Shown here: positions 35,644-45,448 of the stretch, in pieces | Layout: each line of letters opens with the position of its first letter | How positions within the stretch are numbered: position 1 is the first letter of the stretch | Source of the DNA: Pirellulaceae bacterium | GTDB taxonomy: Bacteria > Planctomycetota > Planctomycetia > Pirellulales > Pirellulaceae | Reading direction: 5' to 3' | Assembly: GCA_024102795.1 (NCBI GenBank) | Contig: JAGFJK010000239.1 | Coordinates: 20,593-84,592 of the forward strand | Length of the DNA stretch: 64,000 nt | Notes under the pieces: generated by a model | Seen by the model: the letters and a program-made list of their open reading frames with translations, nothing else | Databases searched by the model: none | Told to the model about the DNA's origin: nothing | Program-made: the position numbers and the translations under genes

Positions 35644-37677
35644 CTACAGGTAGTACTCGAAGTCCCGTTCGCTGCGGACCCGCCGCTTGACGTGCAGGAT
35701 GTGCACCGGCACGATCGCGGGGTCCAGTTCGACATAGTTCCGGCTGCCGTGCCAGAGGTAGCGCGCGTCGCTCAGCACGTCGTGGACCTGGAACGGATGG
35801 TCCGCCTCCAGATGCAGTTCCTCCAGCGGCAACTCCACCCAGCCCGCTTGCCGGTGGTGCGGATCCAGATTGGCGATCACCAGGATGATCTGGTTGCCGT
35901 CGGCCGTCGCCTTGCTGTAGCAGATCAACTGCTCGTTATCGACCGGATGGAAACGCAGCGTCTCGTTGGTCCGCAGCACGGCGAATTCGCGGCGGATGCG
36001 GTTCAGGCGGGACAGGAATTCCTTCAGACTGTCGGGCCGCCCCAGGTCGTGATGGTGCAGTTCGTACTTCTCCGAATGCAGGTATTCCTCGCTGCCGGGT
36101 TCCCGCGGCACGCACCACTGATGCTCGTACGGCGGTCCGTACACTCCGTAGTTGGCCGACAGGGTGGCCGCCAGCGCCACCCGCGCCATGAACGCCGCCC
36201 GGCCGCCCAACTGCAGATGCTCGGTCAGGATGTCCGGCGTGTTCGGCCAGAAATTGGGACGGAAGAACTCGCGCGCCTCGCTGGTCGTCAGCTCCGTCGC
36301 GTACTCCGTCAATTCCGTCTTTGTGTTCCGCCAGGCGAAGTAGGTGTACGACTGCGTGAACCCCAGCTTGGCCAGCCGGTACATGATCTTGGGACGCGTG
36401 AACGCCTCGGACAGAAAGAGCACATCGGGGTGTTCACGGTGGATCTCTCCCAGGCACCATTCCCAGAAACCGAACGGCTTGGTGTGCGGATTGTCGACGC
36501 GAAAGATCTTCACGCCGCGGGCGATCCAGAAGTCGAACACCGACTTGAGTTCCCGCCACAGGCTGGACCACTGCGGAGTTTCGAAATCGAAGGGGTAGAT
36601 GTCCTGGTACTTCTTCGGCGGGTTCTCCGCGTACTGCACCGTGCCGTCGGGCCGCTGCCGGAACCAGCCGGGTTGAGCGGCCACGTAGGGATGGTCGGGG
36701 GAACACTGAAAGGCGATGTCCAGCGCCAACTCGATGCCCAACTCGCCGGCCGCCGACACCAGACGGTCGAAGTCTTCCCAGGTGCCCAGTTGCGGGTGCA
36801 ATTCCTTGTGCCCGCCCTCGGCGCCGCCGATCGCCCAGGGACTCCCCACGTCGTCCGGTTGAGCGATCGTCTGGTTGTTCTTGCCCTTTCGGAACGTGAT
36901 CCCGATCGGATGGATCGGAGGCAGGTACAGGACATCGAACCCCATCTCGGCCACGTACGGCAACCGGGCGATGACGTCGCGCAGCGTGCCGTGCGCTCCC
37001 GGTGTGTCGCTGCACGAACGGGGAAACATCTCGTACCAGGCGCTGCACCGGGCCCGCTCGCGGTCCACGTGCACGCGCAAGGCCGGCCCGCTGCTGGTGG
37101 CGCCGCTGCTGGTGGCAAAGTCCCGGCTCGCGTGGCGGCCCATCAGTTGCCCCAGCTCCGGATCCTCGCACACCTGGTCCAGGTGCCCCAGCACCTCGTC
37201 GCTGCGCAGGCGGCGAACCCAGTTCAACAACCGGTGCTGATCCTGCCCGCCCGCATTGCTGGCGGCACGCTCCACCAGTTGCGCTCCGATCTGCAGGTCG
37301 ACCCGCGCGGCCTGCCCGGCGGCCACCCGCTTGCGAAGATCGCGGTGCCAGGAAACGAAGTGATCCACCCAGGCCAGCACGCGGTATTCGTAGTTGCCGA
37401 TCTGGTCGACCGTGAACTCGGCCCGCCAGCGGTCGTTGACCAGCGGCTCCAGCGGCACTTCCCGCCACGCCTCGTCCGTGTGAAAGCGGTACTGCACGAC
37501 GGCCGTCAGCGCGTCGTGCCCGTCACAGAAAATGTCCGCTTCGACCCGCAGTGCATCTCCCACCACCCGCTTGACCGGATAGCGCCCGCCGTCAATGGCG
37601 GGCGCCACGCCTTCGATCACCACCCGGCTGCGGCCATCCGGCGGCAGCCCCGGTTCCTCGTCCGTGTCTGGATTCAT
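35644..37677 (-). CDS. glgE: Alpha-1,4-glucan:maltose-1-phosphate maltosyltransferase
   Basis: 677 residues from the ATG at 37677; upstream codons are Arg/Cys-rich and lack a start signal. It extends alpha-1,4-glucan by maltose from maltose 1-phosphate. The N-terminal beta domain ([19 protein letters not shown]) is followed by the GH13-3 barrel. Diagnostic segments are [44 protein letters not shown] (nucleophile Asp near 394), [12 protein letters not shown] (Glu near 422) and [10 protein letters not shown]. Together with TreS-Mak and GlgB it completes the GlgE pathway. Confidence 0.95.
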   Translation of the reverse strand: MNPDTDEEPGLPPDGRSRVVIEGVAPAIDGGRYPVKRVVGDALRVEADIFCDGHDALTAVVQYRFHTDEAWREVPLEPLVNDRWRAEFTVDQIGNYEYRVLAWVDHFVSWHRDLRKRVAAGQAARVDLQIGAQLVERAASNAGGQDQHRLLNWVRRLRSDEVLGHLDQVCEDPELGQLMGRHASRDFATSSGATSSGPALRVHVDRERARCSAWYEMFPRSCSDTPGAHGTLRDVIARLPYVAEMGFDVLYLPPIHPIGITFRKGKNNQTIAQPDDVGSPWAIGGAEGGHKELHPQLGTWEDFDRLVSAAGELGIELALDIAFQCSPDHPYVAAQPGWFRQRPDGTVQYAENPPKKYQDIYPFDFETPQWSSLWRELKSVFDFWIARGVKIFRVDNPHTKPFGFWEWCLGEIHREHPDVLFLSEAFTRPKIMYRLAKLGFTQSYTYFAWRNTKTELTEYATELTTSEAREFFRPNFWPNTPDILTEHLQLGGRAAFMARVALAATLSANYGVYGPPYEHQWCVPREPGSEEYLHSEKYELHHHDLGRPDSLKEFLSRLNRIRREFAVLRTNETLRFHPVDNEQLICYSKATADGNQIILVIANLDPHHRQAGWVELPLEELHLEADHPFQVHDVLSDARYLWHGSRNYVELDPAIVPVHILHVKRRVRSERDFEYYL

Positions 37678-37756
37678 TCCCCTGCATCCCGTGAATGGCT
37701 GTTGGATGTTGAAACAAGCCCGCTGAGCTGCCCCAGCGCCGCTCCGCGAGTGAACG

Positions 37757-38227
37757 TTACAACGGCGCATCTCCCGTCTCGGCGGCGGGAACCTCCGACA
37801 ACATGGCCGCCTCCAGCAATCCGGCCACGCGCTGCAGCACCGCACTGACCTGCTGCCGCTCGGAGTCGGACAACTGTCCCAGTTGCGCTTCGAACTGGTC
37901 GCTCAGCGCGGGCGGCCCCCGGTCCAGCAACTGCTGGCCCGCCGGGGTCAAGGCCACAAACACCTGGCGGCGGTCCAGCGTCCTCCGTACCCGCTCGACC
38001 AGCCCCTGGCGCTCCAGGCGGTCGATGATGCCCGTCGCCGTCGGTGGACCCACAAACGCCGCCTTGGCCAACACGCCGACGGGAGCCTCCCGGTGGCGCG
38101 CCAGTTCCGTTAGAATGGCGTGCTGCGGAGCGGTCAAGCGGTGCTCTCGCAACAGCCAGCGGCTGTACAGGTCGGCGGCCCGCGTGATCCGCCGCAGGGC
38201 CTCGAACGCCGACGGTTCGCTGCTCAT
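37757..38227 (-). CDS. MarR-family transcriptional regulator
   Basis: 156 residues from the ATG at 38227; codons upstream are not conserved-looking. The winged helix-turn-helix lies at residues 33-95: LTAPQHAILTELARHREAPVGVLAKAAFV, then GPPTATGIIDRLERQGLVERV, and DRRQVFVALTPAGQQLL forms the wing. The flanking helices should make the dimer. It is the first minus-strand gene of the glucan/trehalose locus and diverges from glgC, so it is well placed to control both. Ligand unknown. Confidence 0.88.
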   Translation of the reverse strand: MSSEPSAFEALRRITRAADLYSRWLLREHRLTAPQHAILTELARHREAPVGVLAKAAFVGPPTATGIIDRLERQGLVERVRRTLDRRQVFVALTPAGQQLLDRGPPALSDQFEAQLGQLSDSERQQVSAVLQRVAGLLEAAMLSEVPAAETGDAPL

Positions 38228-38359
38228 GGTCGCTTGCCCCAACTGGAACGCTCTTCGAACTACTGGCCTGCACGCGGCCTCCCGCCCCCCCGGCCGGCGT
38301 GCCTTCCTTGCTTCGAATTCCAACCTTAGCGAATGGCCCGTCAATTTTCAAGACGAAAG

Positions 38360-38388
38360 TTTTCAATAGCAAATACAACGGTTATAAT
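38360..38388 (+). promoter_or_regulatory. Predicted sigma-70-like promoter of glgC
   Basis: TTTTCA at 38360-38365 and a perfect TATAAT at 38383-38388 are 17 bp apart, 46 bp upstream of the glgC start. The local sequence is AT-rich compared with its surroundings. TTTTCAA occurs twice (38345 and 38360), possibly part of an operator. A MarR gene diverges from the other side. Confidence 0.5.
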
Positions 38389-38433
38389 TGACGCCACAAC
38401 TGTTGATTACACAAGCAAGGGGGAGGGTCCGAC

Positions 38434-39687
38434 GTGGAGGAGGTACTGACGCTGATTCTGGCGGGGGGCAAGGGGACGCGGCTGGAGCCGCTGACGCGCG
38501 ACCGGGCCAAGCCGGCCGTCCCGTTCGGGGGCGCCTATCGGATCATCGATTTCACGCTCTCCAACTGCATCAACAGCCGCTTGCGGCGGATTCTGTTGCT
38601 GACCCAATACAAGGCCGCCAGCCTGGATCGGCACGTCGATCTGGGCTGGAAGTTCCTGTACCGCGAGTTGAACGAGTTCATCGACGTGGTGCCGCCCCAG
38701 CAGCGGATCGACGAGAAGTGGTACCAGGGGACGGCGGACGCGGTGTACCAGAACATCTACATGATCGAGAAGCACCGGCCGCGGTACGTGCTGATCTTGT
38801 CGGGGGACCACATCTACAAGATGGACTACCGCCCGCTGCTGCGGCAGCACATCGAGTCCGGCGCGGCGGTGACGCTGGGCTGCATCCCGGTTCCGCTGGA
38901 GGAGAGTTCGCAGTTCGGCGTGATTCAGGTCGACGCGGACTGGCGGGTCACGCGGTTCGTCGAGAAGCCGGCCACGACCGAACCGATGCCGGACGATCCG
39001 CGGCGGTTCCTGGCGTCGATGGGGATCTATGTGTTCGACGCCCGGTTTCTGTTTGAGCTGTTATGCGCCGACGCGGCCTGTGAGGAGAGCGCTCACGACT
39101 TCGGCCGCAACATCATCCCGTCGATCATCGACACGCATCCGGTGCGGGCCTATCCATTCCGGGACCCGCGGACGGGCGAAACGATGTACTGGCGGGACGT
39201 CGGCACGCTGGACGCCTACTACTGGTCGAACATGGATCTGGTGGCGGTGCGGCCGGAGTTGAACCTGTACGATTCCTCGTGGCCGATCCAGACGTACCGT
39301 CCGCCCTTTCCGCCGGCCAAGACGGTCTTTACGACGACCGAGGGCCCGAACCGGCGGGTGGGCGAGGTGCTGGGCAGCATCATCGGCGCCGGGTCGATTG
39401 TTTCGGGCGGGCGGGTCCTGCATTCGCTGGTGTCGTACAACGTGCGCGTGAACAGTTGGGCGGTGGTCGAGGATTCGGTGCTGTTCGAGGGTGTCGACAT
39501 CGGCCGGGGCGCTCAGCTCCGCCGGGCGATCATCGACAAGAACGTGCACATCCCCGAAGGCGCCCGGATCGGTTTCGACCGCCAGGAGGACGAGGCCGCC
39601 GGGCACACCGTCAGCGACGAGGGCGTGGTGGTCGTGGCCAAGGCCGGCACGACGGTCGAGCAGACGCATGCCTTCGCGGCCGGGTAG
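38434..39687 (+). CDS. glgC: Glucose-1-phosphate adenylyltransferase
   Basis: 417 residues from a GTG at 38434, with a purine-rich GGGGGAGGG site upstream. It makes ADP-glucose from glucose 1-phosphate and ATP. The nucleotide-binding motif LAGGKGTRLEPLT, the family block AKPAVPFGGAYRIIDFTLSN, and the GTADAVYQN and FVEKP motifs are all present. The C-terminal third is a left-handed beta-helix with repeated hexapeptides (IGAGSIVSGG, VDIGRGAQLRRA). It diverges from the marR/glgE operon. No glycogen synthase gene is in the window. Confidence 0.95.
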   Translation: MEEVLTLILAGGKGTRLEPLTRDRAKPAVPFGGAYRIIDFTLSNCINSRLRRILLLTQYKAASLDRHVDLGWKFLYRELNEFIDVVPPQQRIDEKWYQGTADAVYQNIYMIEKHRPRYVLILSGDHIYKMDYRPLLRQHIESGAAVTLGCIPVPLEESSQFGVIQVDADWRVTRFVEKPATTEPMPDDPRRFLASMGIYVFDARFLFELLCADAACEESAHDFGRNIIPSIIDTHPVRAYPFRDPRTGETMYWRDVGTLDAYYWSNMDLVAVRPELNLYDSSWPIQTYRPPFPPAKTVFTTTEGPNRRVGEVLGSIIGAGSIVSGGRVLHSLVSYNVRVNSWAVVEDSVLFEGVDIGRGAQLRRAIIDKNVHIPEGARIGFDRQEDEAAGHTVSDEGVVVVAKAGTTVEQTHAFAAG

Positions 39688-39695
39688 GGGCCGAG

Positions 39696-39758
39696 TTGGC
39701 AGTTGGCAGTGGGCCGTTGTCAGTTGGCAGTTGTCAGTTGTCAGGTGTCAGTTGGCGG
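39696..39758. repeat. Heptamer tandem repeat (about nine units)
   Basis: Nine consecutive 7-bp units of TTGTCAG or TTGGCAG type with a few mismatches start 9 bp after the glgC stop. Two units of the same type follow the gene ending at 18667. Confidence 0.85.
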
Positions 39759-39880
39759 GTGGCGGCTGGAATTGGTGAGCGGCCGGCGCCGGCTGGACGC
39801 TCAGCTATTGTGCCGCGGTACGGTTCGCCGGCTTCAACAAGATCGCGACATGACCGGGGAGGAAACTGCCCGGACGACTT

Positions 39881-39932
39881 GGTACCATGGGAAGTCGTTC
39901 CTTGGGTTAACGGAACATTCCGGCAAGGTACC
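39881..39932. promoter_or_regulatory. Nested dyad symmetry in the leader of the ATPase/HEPN operon
   Basis: GGTACC at 39881-39886 and 39927-39932 flank an inner inverted repeat, GTTCC (39897-39901) and GGAAC (39912-39916). The structure ends immediately before the ribosome-binding site of the ATPase gene. It could be an operator or an RNA structure limiting translation; this is inference. Confidence 0.35.
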
Positions 39933-39937
39933 AGGAG
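39933..39937 (+). promoter_or_regulatory. Ribosome-binding site deciding a TTG start
   Basis: AGGAG lies 9 bp before the TTG at 39947. The first in-frame ATG is about 40 codons downstream and would delete a conserved-looking helical N-terminus, so TTG is preferred. Confidence 0.6.
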
Positions 39938-39946
39938 TCTGCCGCG

Positions 39947-42900
39947 TTGGACTGGCACGATTGGTTGCAACACCTGGACTCGTTGGCGTGGGACTCGCCC
40001 GAGTGGGATCAAGCCGAGTCATTTCTTCAAGACGCGGCGAAGCTGGTCCAGCGGCGGCGCGAGCGAATGGCTCATCAGGCCGCCGAGCTGTTGGGAGTCT
40101 TAGGTGACGAGTGCCGAGAGGATTTGCAATACTTCGACGGTCTGCACCTCCTGGATCTGCCTGCCGACGGACTGGCTGGCGAAACGGGGCAACAGTTAGC
40201 CTCACTGCACACGCTTCTGCGAGAGTTCCACGAAGTCAAGCAGCAGGAGCAATCGAATATTCGAACCGCTCGCGCTGTACGTTCGCGGCTCAGCGACCTG
40301 GAAGACGCGATTGAGCAACACATTGAGCAGATCACGTCCAGAGGTGGTGAGGCGCCTCCGGACTGCCCGGCCGTGGAACAGGCGCCGCTCGGCGCGAGCG
40401 TCAATGGTGACGTGCCTCCTGTCTGTCCGACCGTGAAACAGTCGCCGCCCGGCGCGAGTTCAGGTGTTGACGAACTTCCGGCTTGTCCGACGGTTGAATC
40501 CGCGCCGCCCGCGGCGAGCGCAGGTGGTGAGGGGCAGTCGCGGCCGACGGCTGTCGCAAGCCAGCGGAACGAGCCGGCCAGCCAGGCGGCGTCGCGCCGG
40601 TCGTTGGACAGGGAGCGTCAACGCAAGCTCCAGCGTCTCAAGAAGGACAAGAGGCTGTTGCGTCCGCAGACGACGCCTGACGGTCGCGTGCGGGGCGAAC
40701 GCGGGAGCTACACGGAGCAGTCCCGCCGCGAGGCATCGGAGCTGGTGGAGCGGCTGTTATCACCGGATGAGTTGCCAGAAGAAGAAGCCGAAGTGAGCGT
40801 TGTGCGGGCGGAAGCGGCGGTAGCCGGCGAGCCCAAAGCGCCGTCGAGCCTCGCGGCGCCGCCGGAGGTTGTTGTCCCGGAGCGACCCGAGCCGAACTTC
40901 CAGGCCGACGCCACTGAGTCAACCGAAGCGTCCCTGGAGTTTCTTTGTCGCGCTTTGGAGACCGACGATTTCGCGGGAGCGTATTGGTGGCTGCGGTCGC
41001 GTGAGTCGGATGGGCAGCCGACTGGCATACCCGCCTGGATGGCGGAGGCGTTGCAAGTGGCCCGCTGGGGCCCTGATCAGGATCTGGCGCTCGCCGACGC
41101 GTTGGCCGAATTGGCTCGGCTGCACGGCGCGTCGTCGGCGCAAGCCGAGCAGTTGCTCGCGCTGGCGGCGGGGCTGATACCGGCACTCACGCAGCCGATG
41201 TTGAACGTCAATCATTGGCTGGAGGTTGATGTCGGGGCAAGCCACTTGCGGGAATTGGCTCAGGGTGTGCGTCAGTTCGCCGAGCGGGGGCTGAACCTCG
41301 ATCTGGACGAAGTTGACGACCGGCTGTCGCGCACCGATGCCGAGAGTCGGGTGAAGGAGGCGGCAGCCGACGTGGCGGAGTGGCGCCAGCAGGTCCGTAC
41401 AAAGACTGCCGGGTATCAGCGGGCAACACGGGTCTGGCAATTGTTGCTGGACCAGTCGGATCAGTTGGGTGACATGTTGGACACTGCGGCTGCTGATCGG
41501 CGGTCCCAGTCCTCGCGAGCAGCGGAGCTGATGAAGCGGTTCAGCCGACGAGCGGACATTGTGCGCCGTGTGCATGACTTGGATGCTGGGAGTGGCAAAG
41601 GCCGGCGCGACGCGATCGAGGGAGCTTCGCTGGATCAGCTTGTGGAGTGGACCTTCGAAGCCTGTGAGCGCGTCGAACGTTGGTGCCGTGCGGTGAGGAA
41701 CCTCGAGCGACTCCAGCAGCCGTCGTCGTGGCATGATCAGCGGATCGACGCGCTGCGAAGCACCGTGCGATTGCAACTTGCACCCAGTGTCGCGGAACTA
41801 ACCTCCCTGGCGTCCTCGGGCGACAGCCTGTTGCAAGCGGCCGTGCGGGTCGTGCTCAGCGCGTTGCGACGCTTGACGCGGCTCTGCAGGCTTGAGGTGC
41901 CAACCGAGCTGGCCGATGTGCCGTTGCCCGCATCGGGAGCGCGGGAGATGACGGCGGAGGCTGGCGATCCGCATCGCCGGCTGGCGATGCGATTGTGGTG
42001 GTTGCCCGAGATCCAATTCGAGGATCGGGGAGAACCAACGGCCGATGCGCTGCCACGCGTCTGGAGGGCGTTGGAAGCCGATGCCTCCAGTCCTCGGACG
42101 CGGGCGCAGTCGTTGCGCGCCTGGTTCGCTCAGCGCGACTTCCGCTTCACTCGTATGCTGCTCGATCAACTGGAGGAATCGGACGACTGGCAGTTGCTGA
42201 ACGGGGAGCAAGACGAACGGCTGGAAAGCGTCCGCCACGAATTGGACGAACGCAAGCAAGAATTGGAGCAGCGGCTTCAATACGCGATCGTTGACGGAGT
42301 GCTTTCCGAGGGCGACCGGGCCGAGCTGCAAGCGCAGCTTCTGGAGCTCAACAATGAGGAGTTGATCTGCTTTGCTCCAGCGCTTGAAGTTTGCGATCAA
42401 GTGGAGCAGCACCTGGGCAGCGCCTATCAGGAGGAAACCTCGCGGCTGTCCGGCAGGTGGCGGGAATTGCGGTCCGTACTGCTCTCCCCGTATTCGGACG
42501 AGCAACGGCGGGAGCTGGACCAACGGATGCAGGCCGCGCTGGATCGCCGCGAGGTGCGGCTGGCGCACGAAATCCTGTCGCAACTGGAAGCAGCCCGCAC
42601 CCAGGGACGGCCCTTGGACTTGATGGCCACGCCCGACGTGCCTGATCCGCTAGGTGAGTTCGTGGCCTGTCACGAAGTGCTTCTGGCAGCGGCCAGGGAG
42701 CGTGGGCCACGCTCGGCGGAACACTACGAGCGGCTCGTACGGCTGGCCGGCGCGGAGGATGATTTGCCGGCGCCGCGGATCGAGGAGGCATGCCGGGCGC
42801 TGGCCGCCTGGGACGAGCTGCGGCGACGGCCGCTGCGAAAGAGTGAATCCCAGGCCTCGCCACGACTGGTGCCACTTATCGAGTTCTTTGGCCTGCAACC

Positions 42901-45448
42901 GCGCGAGCGGAATCTGCAAATCCAGATTGTGGCCGACGCCAGAAACTGGGCTCGGATCCGTTTTGAGGCGGGCGACGGCGGGCGTTCGGTCGTGCCGCAA
43001 TTCGGCTCATCGCAAAACGGCGTCTATGACCTGCTGTGTGTCTGGGAAAGTCCCTCCGCGGAAGGATTACTGGCGATTTTGACCGAGGCGAATCTTAGCC
43101 GTCCAACCTTGGTACTGTACCTGGGCCCTTTGTCGTTGAATCAGCGATCCAACATGGCCCAGATCTTGAACCGTGAGAAGCGGTCGGTGATCGTAATTGA
43201 CGACGCGATCTTGCTGTTCCTCGCCCGGCAGCGCGAGTCCCGCTGGCCTGTCCTGCTGCGGGCGACCTTGCCTTACAGTTGCGTGAACCCTTACCTGCCG
43301 GGAAGCGGAAAAGTCCCCCGCGAAATGTTTTTCGGCCGCGAGTCGATGATCGCGGCGCTGGCCGACTTTTCGGGCAGCGGCAGTTGCCTGGTGTATGGCG
43401 GCCGGCAACTTGGCAAGAGCGCCTTGCTGCAGCGCGTGCAACAGAGGTTTCACGACCCGACCCAGGGGCAGTTTGCAATCTACGAGGACATCCGCCATCT
43501 GGGCGATCCGTTGGCCGATAAGCCTCCGGAACTCGTATGGTCGATCATCCGCGATGAGTTGAACGGCAGATCCACGGAGAATGACGATTCAATCCCCACG
43601 TTTTTTGAAAGGACCGTGAAGGCAGACGCGCCCGACACGATCGTCAAGCACATTCGGGATCGTCTGGCGGCAAACAGCAATCTGCGACTCCTGATTTTGT
43701 TGGACGAAGCGGACTATTTCCTGGCCGAGGACGCTCGCGGGAATTTTCAACATGTGACGGCACTTAAGAATCTCATGGAGCGGACCGATCGGCGCGTGAA
43801 GGTGGTGTTCGCCGGGCTGCATAATGTGCAGCGATTTCAGTCCATACCGAACCAGCCCTTCGCGCATCTCGGCCCGCCGATCGAAGTCGGCCCGCTGGAA
43901 GGCACTGCAGCCATGGCCCTGGTCCAGGAGCCCTTGCAGGCCTTGGGCTATTCGTTCGCGGACGAATCGCTGGTGTTGAAAATCCTGTCCTATACCAACT
44001 TCCATCCGGGGCTGATTCATTTGTTTTGCCGGCAACTGCTGGAAGACCTCCGCGGCCGTCAAAGGCGTGGAAACCATCGTTACTCGATTGACGATCAGGC
44101 AATTCGGGCGGTGTATGCCCGCGCTGAAACGCAGCGCCACATTCGCGACCGCTTCAATCTGACCTTGCAACTCGACTTGAGATACAGCGCGATTGTCTGG
44201 GCCATCATTGTCGATCAGCAAGATTGTGGCGGCGGGCGAAGCAGCGTCTACGCTCACGCCCGGCTTAGGGCGCTATTGGCGAACTGGTGGCCGGCCACGT
44301 TTCAGGAAATGCCTGGTGACGAGTTTCGCGGACTACTGGACGAACTCTGCGGGCTAGGCGTCCTGCTCCACGTTCCCGACGGGTATCGCCTTCGCAGCCC
44401 CAATCTGGCCCACCTGGTGGGCGACTGCCAGGAGATTGAACAAAAGCTGTACGAGTTGGCGTCGAAGCCAGCTTTGGGTAATGAAGACTTCAACAAACGC
44501 CGCAAGGTGCTGGAAAGGACGGCCCGGCGCAGCCCGCTGACCCACCAGCAAAGCGGCGAACTGGTGCGTCCCCAGTTCGGCGTGGGATTGGTCTTCGGTT
44601 CGCCCGCGCTCGGCTGGACCGACCTGCCACCCGCCATCACTCAACTGGTGCCCCCCGGCGACAAGCAGGACGCCGTGACGCGGATTATGCAGGTTGCCAC
44701 CGACACGGATTCGGTTGCCGACTGGGACCACACGCTGCGCGAGTTCCTGGAGGAACACCGCCAGGCAACGCGCCTGGTGCTGCTGGGATCCCTGACGGGC
44801 GACTACAGCGGACTCGAAACCCTGGTCCGCACGTCGGTCGAGTTTTGCCGTAAGCGCGAGCGAACCGAACGCCATTGGCTGAGAATTCTGCTGGCGTTCG
44901 ATCCCCAGGCAGCCTGGGCCTGGCATCTGCTGCCGGACACACTCCGTGCTGAACTCGAAAACGCTGTCGCTGCTTCCGTGCAACTGCGGCGCTGGGACGA
45001 AGTCGACATGGAATTGCACCTGAAATCGCTGACTCCCGACCGGTTGGTGACGGTTGATGTGCTGCAATTCCTGCGAGAGGCGACCGGCGGTTGGCCTTTG
45101 TTGGTGGACGAGGTGTTCACGCGTTGCGGTGACGCGGCCGATCCCAGACCGGTCGCGGCCAAGTTGCAGGGCGAGTTGGACGGCGACAGCGAGATGCGCG
45201 CCAAATTCCTGGCATCCCTGGGCCTGCAATCCATTCCTCTGTCCGCGCAACTGCTGGCAGTCCTGCGGCAATTCGGCACCAGCACGTTCGAACAGGAGTT
45301 TCTGCGTTTGGCTCTGTTGGAAGCTGAGTTTCCAGAGGAAGTGCTCACCGCCGTGTTCTCCTTCCTGGGGCAACTGACGATTCTGGAGCGGAGTGGCGAC
45401 AACTTTCAGGTGAATCGCCAGGTGGCGCAGGTGATCGCCCAGCCATGA
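39947..45448 (+). CDS. Giant STAND-like P-loop ATPase, candidate conflict-system sensor
   Basis: 1833 residues from a TTG with an AGGAG site 9 bp upstream. Residues 1-120 are helical. About 135-200 holds three 21-residue Pro/Ala repeats, then a charged linker to about 320. A long alpha-helical region fills about 320-980. Around 1113-1131 NPYLPG...MFFGRES leads into a P-loop ATPase with Walker A GGRQLGKSA near 1151 and Walker B LLILLDEADYF near 1246. NFHPGLIHLFCRQLL and a C-terminal helical region follow. This layout (regulatory helices, AAA_16/STAND-like NTPase, helical C-terminus) resembles signal-transduction ATPases of bacterial defence. It overlaps the HEPN-like gene by ATGA. No exact family can be named. 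Confidence 0.8.
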   Translation: MDWHDWLQHLDSLAWDSPEWDQAESFLQDAAKLVQRRRERMAHQAAELLGVLGDECREDLQYFDGLHLLDLPADGLAGETGQQLASLHTLLREFHEVKQQEQSNIRTARAVRSRLSDLEDAIEQHIEQITSRGGEAPPDCPAVEQAPLGASVNGDVPPVCPTVKQSPPGASSGVDELPACPTVESAPPAASAGGEGQSRPTAVASQRNEPASQAASRRSLDRERQRKLQRLKKDKRLLRPQTTPDGRVRGERGSYTEQSRREASELVERLLSPDELPEEEAEVSVVRAEAAVAGEPKAPSSLAAPPEVVVPERPEPNFQADATESTEASLEFLCRALETDDFAGAYWWLRSRESDGQPTGIPAWMAEALQVARWGPDQDLALADALAELARLHGASSAQAEQLLALAAGLIPALTQPMLNVNHWLEVDVGASHLRELAQGVRQFAERGLNLDLDEVDDRLSRTDAESRVKEAAADVAEWRQQVRTKTAGYQRATRVWQLLLDQSDQLGDMLDTAAADRRSQSSRAAELMKRFSRRADIVRRVHDLDAGSGKGRRDAIEGASLDQLVEWTFEACERVERWCRAVRNLERLQQPSSWHDQRIDALRSTVRLQLAPSVAELTSLASSGDSLLQAAVRVVLSALRRLTRLCRLEVPTELADVPLPASGAREMTAEAGDPHRRLAMRLWWLPEIQFEDRGEPTADALPRVWRALEADASSPRTRAQSLRAWFAQRDFRFTRMLLDQLEESDDWQLLNGEQDERLESVRHELDERKQELEQRLQYAIVDGVLSEGDRAELQAQLLELNNEELICFAPALEVCDQVEQHLGSAYQEETSRLSGRWRELRSVLLSPYSDEQRRELDQRMQAALDRREVRLAHEILSQLEAARTQGRPLDLMATPDVPDPLGEFVACHEVLLAAARERGPRSAEHYERLVRLAGAEDDLPAPRIEEACRALAAWDELRRRPLRKSESQASPRLVPLIEFFGLQPRERNLQIQIVADARNWARIRFEAGDGGRSVVPQFGSSQNGVYDLLCVWESPSAEGLLAILTEANLSRPTLVLYLGPLSLNQRSNMAQILNREKRSVIVIDDAILLFLARQRESRWPVLLRATLPYSCVNPYLPGSGKVPREMFFGRESMIAALADFSGSGSCLVYGGRQLGKSALLQRVQQRFHDPTQGQFAIYEDIRHLGDPLADKPPELVWSIIRDELNGRSTENDDSIPTFFERTVKADAPDTIVKHIRDRLAANSNLRLLILLDEADYFLAEDARGNFQHVTALKNLMERTDRRVKVVFAGLHNVQRFQSIPNQPFAHLGPPIEVGPLEGTAAMALVQEPLQALGYSFADESLVLKILSYTNFHPGLIHLFCRQLLEDLRGRQRRGNHRYSIDDQAIRAVYARAETQRHIRDRFNLTLQLDLRYSAIVWAIIVDQQDCGGGRSSVYAHARLRALLANWWPATFQEMPGDEFRGLLDELCGLGVLLHVPDGYRLRSPNLAHLVGDCQEIEQKLYELASKPALGNEDFNKRRKVLERTARRSPLTHQQSGELVRPQFGVGLVFGSPALGWTDLPPAITQLVPPGDKQDAVTRIMQVATDTDSVADWDHTLREFLEEHRQATRLVLLGSLTGDYSGLETLVRTSVEFCRKRERTERHWLRILLAFDPQAAWAWHLLPDTLRAELENAVAASVQLRRWDEVDMELHLKSLTPDRLVTVDVLQFLREATGGWPLLVDEVFTRCGDAADPRPVAAKLQGELDGDSEMRAKFLASLGLQSIPLSAQLLAVLRQFGTSTFEQEFLRLALLEAEFPEEVLTAVFSFLGQLTILERSGDNFQVNRQVAQVIAQP
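40343..40539 (+). repeat. Three degenerate 63-bp tandem repeats in the ATPase gene
   Basis: The units encode APPDCPAVEQAPLGAS, VPPVCPTVKQSPPGAS and LPACPTVESAPPAAS. All have the CPxVxxxPxxAS pattern, one cysteine per unit. Confidence 0.75.

Noticed and set aside
32151..35690. Long plus-strand open frames of 583-590 residues
   Set aside because: They are antisense to the TreS-maltokinase fusion, whose catalytic motifs are intact.
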